In this document: one piece after another, positions 6,776 to 12,032 of the stretch | Position numbering within the stretch: position 1 is the first letter of the stretch | Layout of the letters: the number at the start of each line of letters is the position of its first letter | NCBI GenBank assembly: GCA_030838305.1 | Contig: JAUTWY010000509.1 | Coordinates: 1 to 12,032, forward strand | Source of the DNA: Acidobacteriaceae bacterium | Lineage (GTDB): Bacteria > Acidobacteriota > Terriglobia > Terriglobales > Acidobacteriaceae | Length of the DNA stretch: 12,032 bases | Direction of reading: 5' to 3' | Program-made: the position numbers and the translations under genes | The notes under the pieces: model-generated | The model's database searches: none | What the model was told of the DNA's origin: nothing | The model's input: only the letters and a program-made list of their open reading frames with translations

Positions 6776-7686
6776 AGAGACTCAAGAGTCTGTTCCTCTC
6801 AATCTGGCTAGTGTCGTCTCTGGCTGCTCAGCAAGCCCAACCACCAGAGTGGTGCAAAAACCTGCCGCGCGCGGCATACAGCAAGCTGGAAAGGGTTCCA
6901 GTCACGGACAGATGGTTTGAGGTGTACAAGATTCGTCCGGGAGTGTTTGCGATTTACGAACCACACCAACTGGAAGAAGTTATCTCGTATCTGATTGTGG
7001 GCGGGAATAAGGCGTTGCTGTTCGACACCGGGATGGGTATCAGCAATATCCAGGCGGTGGTCGAGGGATTGACCAAGCTCCCGGTGAGCGTGTTGAACTC
7101 CCATACTCACAACGACCATGTGGGTGATAACTGGCGATTCAGCGACCTCTACGGCATGGATACGGACTTCACCCGCACCAACGCGCGGGGATCGAAAGAA
7201 GATGCGCAAGCGGAACTTGCTCCCGATGAAATTTGCGGATCGCTGCCCGCCGGATTCGATGCGAAGGCGTACGCAACCAAGCCGTTCCACATTGCTCACG
7301 GGCTGCACAATGGCGACAAGATTGATCTGGGCGGGCGCCTATTACAAGTGATCAGCGTGCCCGGCCATACGCCCGACTCCATCGCGCTGCTTGACGAGAG
7401 GAACGGCCTTCTATTCACCGGAGATATGTTTTATGCGGGGCCGATTTACTTGTACCGTCCGGAAACTGATCTGGACGCGTACGTCGTGTCGATGCAGAAG
7501 TTAGCTGCCATGGCGCCGCGGCTTACTCTATTGCTGCCCGCGCATAACGTCCCGGTGGGCGACCCGGCCATCTTGCCGAAGGTCGTAACCGCCATGCAGC
7601 AGGTCCGCCGTGGCGAAGTCAAACCGATTTCTAGAGATGGGAAGCACGAATACGTGTTCGATGGTTTCTCGTTCCTCATGCGATAA
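6772..7686 (+). CDS. Exported metallo-beta-lactamase-fold hydrolase
   Basis: A 304-residue metallo-hydrolase of the MBL superfamily. Zinc-binding motifs are complete: HTHNDH at residues 111-116 (His111, His113, Asp115, His116), VPGHTPD with His199, FTGD with Asp218, and PAHN with His258. This is the general order of class B-like and glyoxalase II-like members. The N-terminus (MKRLKSLFLSIWLVSSLAAQ) looks like a Sec signal peptide with probable cleavage after Ala-Ala near residue 19, so the enzyme is likely periplasmic or secreted. The substrate cannot be deduced: beta-lactams, lactones, thioesters and phosphoesters are all known in the superfamily, and I do not claim antibiotic resistance. The start codon overlaps the stop of the preceding membrane protein gene by four bases, which indicates coupled translation and explains the lack of a strong separate ribosome binding site. 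Confidence 0.92.
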   Translation: MKRLKSLFLSIWLVSSLAAQQAQPPEWCKNLPRAAYSKLERVPVTDRWFEVYKIRPGVFAIYEPHQLEEVISYLIVGGNKALLFDTGMGISNIQAVVEGLTKLPVSVLNSHTHNDHVGDNWRFSDLYGMDTDFTRTNARGSKEDAQAELAPDEICGSLPAGFDAKAYATKPFHIAHGLHNGDKIDLGGRLLQVISVPGHTPDSIALLDERNGLLFTGDMFYAGPIYLYRPETDLDAYVVSMQKLAAMAPRLTLLLPAHNVPVGDPAILPKVVTAMQQVRRGEVKPISRDGKHEYVFDGFSFLMR

Positions 7687-7722
7687 GGAAAAATTCCGTG
7701 ACGGGTTGCGATGTAAAGAGAA

Positions 7723-7860
7723 TTACGGACGGGACGGCGCTGCAAGAGAGGCAACCGGGAACTTGCTTCGCGCGCACGAGACCGGCGCATTCCACTCGCG
7801 CAGCATCGAAAACAGAATAGCAGCGGAAAAGAAAACCAGGACCAGCCGCTTCCTTCGCAT
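7723..7860 (-). CDS. Possible 45-residue small protein with N-terminal hydrophobic segment
   Basis: A short minus-strand frame downstream of fabI starts at the ATG at 7860 and ends at TAA at 7723. It begins with a basic N-terminus (MRRKRL) and a hydrophobic stretch (VLVFFSAAILFSML), like a signal peptide or single membrane anchor, followed by a short polar tail with one Cys. The upstream sequence has only a weak purine-rich stretch (GGGATAATGG) and no clear Shine-Dalgarno site. Chance is a realistic alternative in a GC-rich gap of this size; it is recorded because of its signal-like N-terminus. Confidence 0.22.
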   Translation of the reverse strand: MRRKRLVLVFFSAAILFSMLREWNAPVSCARSKFPVASLAAPSRP

Positions 7861-7883
7861 GGTTCCATTATCCCATACGCGGC

Positions 7884-7915
7884 ACTGAGAACTGAGCACC
7901 GAGAACTGAGAACTG
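7884..7915. repeat. Tandem heptamer repeat, ACTGAGA type
   Basis: Four and a half consecutive seven-base units: ACTGAGA, ACTGAGC, ACCGAGA, ACTGAGA and ACTG. It lies between the convergent hydrolase and fabI genes and ends four bases before the fabI stop (minus strand). It shares the ACTG core and exact seven-base period with the repeats at 3169-3229 and 10079-10175. Confidence 0.8.
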
Positions 7916-7918
7916 TTT

Positions 7919-8689
7919 TCAGAACCCCATAATGTTGTATCCGCAATCCACGTAGATGACTTCACCGGTGATGCCACTGCTGGCGTCGGAAGCTAGAAAT
8001 ACTCCGGTCGAACCGACCTCTTTGACTTCAACATTTCGGCCGAGGGGGGCGCGCTCGGCGTGTGATTTCAACATGTCGCTAAGGCCTGAGATGCCGCGGG
8101 CGGCAAGGGTCTTGATCGGGCCAGCGGAAATAGCATTCACGCGAATCTTCTTCTTTCCTAGTTCATAGGCAAGATAGCGGACGGAGCACTCCAGACCCGC
8201 CTTGGCTACCGCCATCACGTTGTAACGCGGCACGACCTTCTGTGAAGCGTAGTACGTCATGGTCAGGATGGATCCGCCATCTTCCATGAGCGGCGCGGCG
8301 GCACGGGCGACCGCGATCAGCGAGTAGACGCTGACATCCATCGCCACGCGAAATCCTTCGCGCGTGGTGTTGACGAAGTCTCCCTTCAATTCTTCGGCGG
8401 GAGCGTAGGCGACCGAGTGCACCACGGTGTGCAGCTTGCCGTAGCGCTCTTTGAGTGTGGCGAAGAGGCGGTCGATTTCTTCGTCTTTGCTGACGTCGCA
8501 CATGAAGCCTTCAGCCCCGGGCAGGGAAAGTATGAGATCTCTGGCTTCCTGTTCCAGACGTTCGTTCTGATAAGTGATGGCCAATTTCATGCCCGCGGCG
8601 TGGAGTCCCTGGGCGATGGACCAGGCAATCGAACGCTTGTTCGCCACTCCAAAAACCACAGCATTGCGGCTCTGCAGATCAGAGGACAT
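7919..8689 (-). CDS. fabI: Enoyl-[acyl-carrier-protein] reductase (NADH), FabI type
   Basis: Cytosolic enzyme of type II fatty acid synthesis that reduces trans-2-enoyl-ACP to acyl-ACP with NADH in the last step of each elongation round. It is a 256-residue short-chain dehydrogenase-type protein. The N-terminal nucleotide-binding loop is VVFGVANKRSIAWSIA at residues 11-26, the atypical glycine pattern of FabI rather than of generic SDR enzymes. The catalytic set is Tyr146, Tyr156 and Lys163 (TMTYYASQKVVPRYNVMAVAKAG), at the same numbers as in E. coli FabI, and NAISAGPIKTLAARGI at 185-200 is the conserved substrate-loop region. Position 94 is Ala (HSVAYAP) where E. coli has Gly93. The ATG at 8689 is confirmed by AAGGAG five bases upstream. 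It follows the MFS gene in the same direction after a 101-base gap. Confidence 0.97.
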   Translation of the reverse strand: MSSDLQSRNAVVFGVANKRSIAWSIAQGLHAAGMKLAITYQNERLEQEARDLILSLPGAEGFMCDVSKDEEIDRLFATLKERYGKLHTVVHSVAYAPAEELKGDFVNTTREGFRVAMDVSVYSLIAVARAAAPLMEDGGSILTMTYYASQKVVPRYNVMAVAKAGLECSVRYLAYELGKKKIRVNAISAGPIKTLAARGISGLSDMLKSHAERAPLGRNVEVKEVGSTGVFLASDASSGITGEVIYVDCGYNIMGF

Positions 8690-8694
8690 GAGTG

Positions 8695-8700
8695 CTCCTT
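8695..8700 (-). promoter_or_regulatory. Shine-Dalgarno site of fabI
   Basis: AAGGAG on the minus strand lies five bases before the fabI ATG and fixes the start. Confidence 0.8.
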
Positions 8701-8764
8701 AGGAATGGGAAAGGATAACAGCGTGACGCCCGCATTTGCTACAAGGGCAAACCCACAATCTTTA

Positions 8765-8782
8765 ACACAGAGGGACACGGAG
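8765..8782. repeat. Short ACACAGAGG-type intergenic repeat
   Basis: Two adjacent degenerate nine-base units, ACACAGAGG and GACACGGAG, lie between fabI and the MFS gene, nine bases from the latter's stop. CACAGAG-type tracts of this kind are, from memory, frequent between genes of several environmental bacterial phyla. No function is evident. Confidence 0.45.
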
Positions 8783-8790
8783 TACTGATT

Positions 8791-10047
8791 TCATTTCATG
8801 GCGACGACCTTCTCTGCTTCCACCGCGGTTTCCACCGGCCAGCTCGCAGCGATGAACGACAGCATGTACACGCAGGCCAGAATAGCGAAAGCGGCAACCA
8901 GGCTGACTCTGTGCGCGACCGCGCCGACTGCCAGCGCGAGCACAAGTTGCAGGAAAGTCCCAAAGAAATAAAACGCGTTCTGCACGCGTCCCATGAGGTG
9001 TGGAGGGACCATCTCCATCAGGCTGGTGTTCATGGCAATCCCGCCGATGCCGCGCGCCGATCCCATGATTCCGTAGAGCCCAATTGCAGCGGCGAGCCAA
9101 TGCGAGATTGGAGCGCAGATCACGCACGCGGCGATGATCGCCATCGAAAACGCAACAGAACGGCGTCCGCCAAGACTGGCGATTACTGCCGGGGTATACA
9201 GTGCGCTGAGAAACGCGCCGGTGCCCCATCCGGCGTTGAGCCAGCCGTAACCGACTGCTCCCGCATGGAAAATGCGTTCGCTGAGCGATGGAGTTGTGAC
9301 CACGCCAGTTACCATGGCTCCAAGAAACAATGCCCAACTGATGCCGAGCAGCACCACAGCGCGATGGTCACGAAGAAAATGCAGGCCCTCGCGCAGCTCG
9401 CGCCAGAAGCGCTGGAACTGGCTTTCCGCGGCGAGCAGATCTGTGCGCAACTCATCAGGCCGGGGCACAACGTGGCGTCCCTTGCGCACGGCGAAGTAGC
9501 ATAGGAATGAGACGACGTAAGTGGAAACATCGATCAGCAGCACGCCGCCGAGGCCGATGTGGTTGTACATGAAACCGACAATCGCGCCCGCGATAAGCCA
9601 TCCCCCCTGCACGCCGGACAAGAGAAATGTGTTCGACTGCACGAACTGGCCTTCGGGCGTGAGTTCTTGAATCAGCGCGGTAATGGTCGGCCAAAACATC
9701 CAGAAGCCCGCGGCGACCAGAGTATTCATCAAGTAGAGTTGCCATATTTGTACGCGGTGTCGAAAGGCCAGAATAGCGACGATCACAATGATGACGGCGC
9801 GCACGGCATCGAGCCACATCACCAGACGTCTGCGGTCCTCGCGATCAATCAACACGCCGGTGAAGGGAAGCATGAGCATGGCTGGAATGGTTTGCAGAAC
9901 GGCAAAGGTGCCGAGCGCCTTTTCCGAGTGTGTGGCTTCGAGGATGTACCAGGCCACGGCGGCCGAGTTCATCCCGCTGCCCAACATAGAAATCACGTTG
10001 GCGGCGAACACGAAACGCAGCGGACGTTGGCTGAGAATGGCGCGCAT
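8791..10047 (-). CDS. MFS transporter, EntS/MFS_3-like exporter
   Basis: A 418-residue inner-membrane protein of the major facilitator superfamily, probably a drug- or metabolite-type proton antiporter. Seen: about twelve hydrophobic segments in two halves, the start LRFVFAANVISMLGSGMNSAAVAWYIL, a motif-A-like loop GVLIDREDRRRL at residues 64-75 between TM2 and TM3, a polar central loop at about 190-220 (GRHVVPRPDELRTDLLAAES), and MEMVPPHLMGRVQNAFYFF in the second half, as in enterobactin-exporter-like members. The substrate is unknown. It lies upstream of fabI on the same strand; the 101-base gap leaves shared transcription uncertain. The start at 10047 is the first Met of the family-like N-terminus but has no good Shine-Dalgarno site. 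The gene is divergent from the TPR gene, with a repeat-filled gap between them. Confidence 0.9.
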   Translation of the reverse strand: MRAILSQRPLRFVFAANVISMLGSGMNSAAVAWYILEATHSEKALGTFAVLQTIPAMLMLPFTGVLIDREDRRRLVMWLDAVRAVIIVIVAILAFRHRVQIWQLYLMNTLVAAGFWMFWPTITALIQELTPEGQFVQSNTFLLSGVQGGWLIAGAIVGFMYNHIGLGGVLLIDVSTYVVSFLCYFAVRKGRHVVPRPDELRTDLLAAESQFQRFWRELREGLHFLRDHRAVVLLGISWALFLGAMVTGVVTTPSLSERIFHAGAVGYGWLNAGWGTGAFLSALYTPAVIASLGGRRSVAFSMAIIAACVICAPISHWLAAAIGLYGIMGSARGIGGIAMNTSLMEMVPPHLMGRVQNAFYFFGTFLQLVLALAVGAVAHRVSLVAAFAILACVYMLSFIAASWPVETAVEAEKVVAMK

Positions 10048-10078
10048 CTGTTTACTTTAGCTGAAGTGGAGGAAAGGC

Positions 10079-10175
10079 TGGTGGCTAGCGGTTAGTGATC
10101 AGTGGCCAGTAAAGGCTGTATTGAATCGATTATTTTACGGACCACTAGCCACTGATCACTGAATCACTGACCACT
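10079..10175. repeat. Heptamer repeats arranged as an 18-bp inverted pair
   Basis: The left arm (10093-10110) holds units AGTGATC and AGTGGCC. The right side (10144-10175) holds ACTAGCC, ACTGATC, ACTGAAT and ACTGACC, with one extra base after the third unit. Left 10093-10110 and right 10144-10161 are complementary at 16 of 18 positions, with a 33-base AT-richer spacer, so a stem-loop or cruciform is possible. It lies in the divergent gap between the MFS gene and the TPR gene and resembles the cluster upstream of nnr. Confidence 0.75.
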
Positions 10176-10183
10176 GCTTTTGC

Positions 10184-10212
10184 TTGCTTCCGCTTGTATT
10201 CGGCGCTAGGAT
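10184..10212 (+). promoter_or_regulatory. Candidate sigma-70-type promoter of the TPR gene
   Basis: TTGCTT (10184-10189) and TAGGAT (10207-10212) are separated by 17 bases. They match the -35 and -10 consensus at three and four of six positions. Transcription would begin near 10219, giving a leader of about 48 bases that includes the ribosome binding site. Weak but well spaced. Confidence 0.3.
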
Positions 10213-10255
10213 TCGCCTGCTGTTGGAAATCGAGAATCCCTTCTTAACCCACGGC

Positions 10256-10260
10256 GGAGG
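10256..10260 (+). promoter_or_regulatory. Shine-Dalgarno site of the TPR gene
   Basis: GGAGG lies six bases before the ATG at 10267 and supports this start. Confidence 0.8.
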
Positions 10261-10266
10261 TGGCCT

Positions 10267-11412
10267 ATGAAACGCGACGCAGGGTCGCTGGTTGTTTTCC
10301 TCTGCATTCTTTTACTAGTGGCGCAGGCCGGCGCCCAGATGGACAAGATCAACATTCCCGCGGGCACGCCTGAGGATCGGGATCTGCAAGCCATCTCGAC
10401 CGAGCAGGACGCCTCCAAGAAGCTGGCCATGTACGCGGACTTCGTGCAGAAGTACTCGTCAAACCCAGCAGCCGTGGCTTACGGCAACGCGCAGCTTTCG
10501 CAGGCCTACCAAGCCACGGGTGATTTGGCGAAAGCGCTCGACTACGGCGACAAGGCCCTGGTGGCACAGCCGCGCAACCTGGATACTCTCGTCTCACAGG
10601 CCAGCACCGCGCAGCAGGCAAAGAATAATCAGAAGCTGATCGACTATGCCGCCCAAGGGGGAGAAGTTTGCCACTCCCTCGGCAAACAACCTAAGCCTGA
10701 TGGAATGACTGACGACGATTGGAAGCGGCAGATCGAGGAGAACAAGAGCTCGACCAAGAACAGCTGCGACTTCCTTGAGTCGGCAGGATTTAATGTGATT
10801 GCCAGCGAGACCGATCCCAAAAGCCGGATGGCCCACATCGAGAAATATTCAACGGCGTTTCCGGATTCCAAGTTCCAGGATCAGGTTTCAAATTACGCCA
10901 TGTACACGCTAGGCCCCGGACAATTGAACGACCAGGCCCGGCTGATCGCATACGGAGAGAAAACGCTGGCGGCGAATCCTAACTCGCTGCCTGCTTTGCT
11001 CCTGATGGCAGGTTCTTACGTGGACGATCCCAAGCCCGGCAGCGTGGCCAAGGCGGTCACTTACTCCCAAAAAGCAATAGCGGCTGCCAAGGCCGAGGAA
11101 CCGGATGCCGACAAGTCGCGCAAGCTCTCGGCGGGCATGGCGCATTCGATTCTGGGATACGCGCTCATCAAGCAGGACAAGACGGCGGCCTCGATCCCCG
11201 AATTGAGGGCCGCCGCAGGACTGCTTAAAGGGTTGGACGATAAGCAATATTCGATCGCGCTCTACCGTCTGGGATTTGCCTATGCCAAGCTGAGCCGGGT
11301 GAACGAGGCTCGCGACGTGTTGACGGAAGCTGTGAAGATCTCCGGCCCGGTGCAGGGCATGTCGCAGGATTTGCTGGCCAAGGTGAACGCGGCGCGGGCG
11401 AAAGGGAAGTGA
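10267..11412 (+). CDS. Secreted tetratricopeptide-repeat protein
   Basis: A 381-residue exported protein built mainly of helical repeats, likely a periplasmic protein-interaction scaffold; no enzyme motif is visible. The N-terminus (MKRDAGSLVVFLCILLLVAQ) is a signal peptide with probable cleavage after the AGA at residues 21-23. TPR-like units are clearest at about 69-102 (AYGNAQLSQAYQATGDLAKA, ending ALVAQP), 288-321 and 328-361 (ALYRLGFAYAKLSRVNEARD); the middle (about 150-240) is helical but degenerate. Two cysteines at about 135 and 167 flank a lysine/glutamate-rich segment and could form a disulphide in the periplasm. The tail is basic (NAARAKGK). The overall pattern resembles TPR proteins I associate with Acidobacteriota. 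The following gene is in the same direction after 90 bases and also encodes an exported protein. Confidence 0.85.
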   Translation: MKRDAGSLVVFLCILLLVAQAGAQMDKINIPAGTPEDRDLQAISTEQDASKKLAMYADFVQKYSSNPAAVAYGNAQLSQAYQATGDLAKALDYGDKALVAQPRNLDTLVSQASTAQQAKNNQKLIDYAAQGGEVCHSLGKQPKPDGMTDDDWKRQIEENKSSTKNSCDFLESAGFNVIASETDPKSRMAHIEKYSTAFPDSKFQDQVSNYAMYTLGPGQLNDQARLIAYGEKTLAANPNSLPALLLMAGSYVDDPKPGSVAKAVTYSQKAIAAAKAEEPDADKSRKLSAGMAHSILGYALIKQDKTAASIPELRAAAGLLKGLDDKQYSIALYRLGFAYAKLSRVNEARDVLTEAVKISGPVQGMSQDLLAKVNAARAKGK

Positions 11413-11502
11413 GCGACCCGCTGAGAATGTGGAACTCATGTTTGCGAGGCGATGGCGATCGTTACCATCTGTCTGCAAGAAGATTATTCATCCGGTCGAT
11501 TG

Positions 11503-12032
11503 ATGAAGAAACTGATCCTGGCGACTTTTCTCCTGGTCGGTGTTGCGGGTCGGCTCAGAGCCGATAGAGACTCCGCTGCCCAGCAATTACTCATGAACGC
11601 CGAGCAGCAGGCGAATGTTCTCCGCCGTGATTCCGGGCCTCTTCAGCTCGAGATAGATTTCGTCGTGCAGATGCAGGTGCCGATGAAAGGACATCTAACG
11701 CTCAAATGGGAAGCGGAAGATCGCTGGTGGCGCAGAATTGTTGTGGCGACGTTCCAGCAACCTGACATACGCAGCGGCGAAAAACTGTACACCAGTCGCA
11801 ACGCCCCTTTTACGCCGATACGAATTGCAGAGCTCATTGGTCTGCTTGAGTTTGCTGAACATCCTGAGAATCTGCGAGTAAAAAAACAGAAGCAACATTT
11901 TGAGCATGGCGTTGAAATAATCTGTCTGCATGCACGAAGGGAGAACCTGCGCAACGAGGTACACAGGATATGCGTAAATGCAGTTTCGAATGAGATCTTG
12001 TCAGAGGAGTGGGATGAGGCGCCGGATGAACG
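11503..12032 (+). CDS. Secreted protein, 3'-truncated, resembling an acidobacterial N-terminal domain
   Basis: Reading from the ATG at 11503, the frame is open to the window edge (176 complete codons). It starts with a typical signal peptide (MKKLILATFLLVGVAGRLRA, likely cleaved after Ala20). The mature part contains AAQQLLMNAEQQANVLRRDS, then LQLEIDFVVQMQV, then LTLKWEAEDRWWRRIVVATF, and later LYTSRNAPFTPIRIAELIGL. This order (helix, 'PLQLE' beta strand, 'W..edrWrR', 'Y/W.sRn..p.ri..L') is like a domain I remember at the N-terminus of acidobacterial secreted proteins, some of which end in a TonB C-terminal domain; this is recollection, and the C-terminus is outside the window. The ribosome binding site is weak. 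An in-frame TTG directly precedes the ATG. The second half is less GC-rich than the neighbouring genes. Confidence 0.7.
   Translation, partial: MKKLILATFLLVGVAGRLRADRDSAAQQLLMNAEQQANVLRRDSGPLQLEIDFVVQMQVPMKGHLTLKWEAEDRWWRRIVVATFQQPDIRSGEKLYTSRNAPFTPIRIAELIGLLEFAEHPENLRVKKQKQHFEHGVEIICLHARRENLRNEVHRICVNAVSNEILSEEWDEAPDE

Noticed and set aside
6772..7686. Metallo-beta-lactamase antibiotic resistance gene
   Set aside because: The MBL fold is shared by many hydrolases; the zinc motifs alone do not indicate beta-lactam activity and the context gives no support.
9559..10095. Long plus-strand open frame opposite the MFS gene
   Set aside because: Its composition (many His, Arg, Gln, Asn, no motifs) is typical of an antisense frame; the minus-strand MFS protein is clearly real.

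Overview
The window looks like ordinary chromosomal DNA of a moderately GC-rich Gram-negative bacterium, most likely an Acidobacteriota (Terriglobia/Koribacter-like) relative. This placement is inference, with no rRNA or marker alignment behind it. It rests on the style of the TPR protein, the resemblance of the 3' partial secreted protein to an N-terminal domain I remember from acidobacterial secreted and TonB-type proteins, and the short degenerate repeats in nearly every larger intergenic gap. I see no phage, transposase, CRISPR, rRNA or tRNA.

Layout. Bases 1-3094 (+) hold two tandem APC-superfamily amino acid permeases of different subfamilies, the first cut by the window edge, followed by a strong intrinsic terminator. 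Bases 3234-4796 (+) encode the bifunctional NAD(P)HX repair enzyme Nnr. A 337-base gap with a REP-like hairpin element follows. Bases 5134-5983 (+) carry a small PilZ-like protein and tsaE (tRNA t6A synthesis). Bases 6125-7686 (+) are a translationally coupled pair: an unknown five-helix membrane protein and an exported metallo-beta-lactamase-fold hydrolase. On the minus strand, an MFS exporter-like protein (10047-8791) lies upstream of fabI (8689-7919). Bases 10267-11412 (+) encode a secreted TPR protein, and 11503 to the end is the start of another secreted protein, cut by the window edge.

How the genes relate. The neighbours are mostly housekeeping genes: amino acid uptake, cofactor repair (nnr), tRNA modification (tsaE) and fatty acid synthesis (fabI). 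In many bacteria nnr and tsaE are adjacent or fused in neighbourhood terms; here a PilZ-like gene and a repeat element lie between them. The only tightly coupled unit is the membrane protein/MBL-hydrolase pair, which share four bases.

The most distinctive structure is non-coding. A degenerate seven-base tandem repeat (core ACTG plus three variable bases) occurs in three separate intergenic regions, on both strands and partly as inverted pairs. A REP-like hairpin element and an ACACAGAGG-type repeat occupy two further gaps. I found no convincing new defence, metabolic or mobile system.
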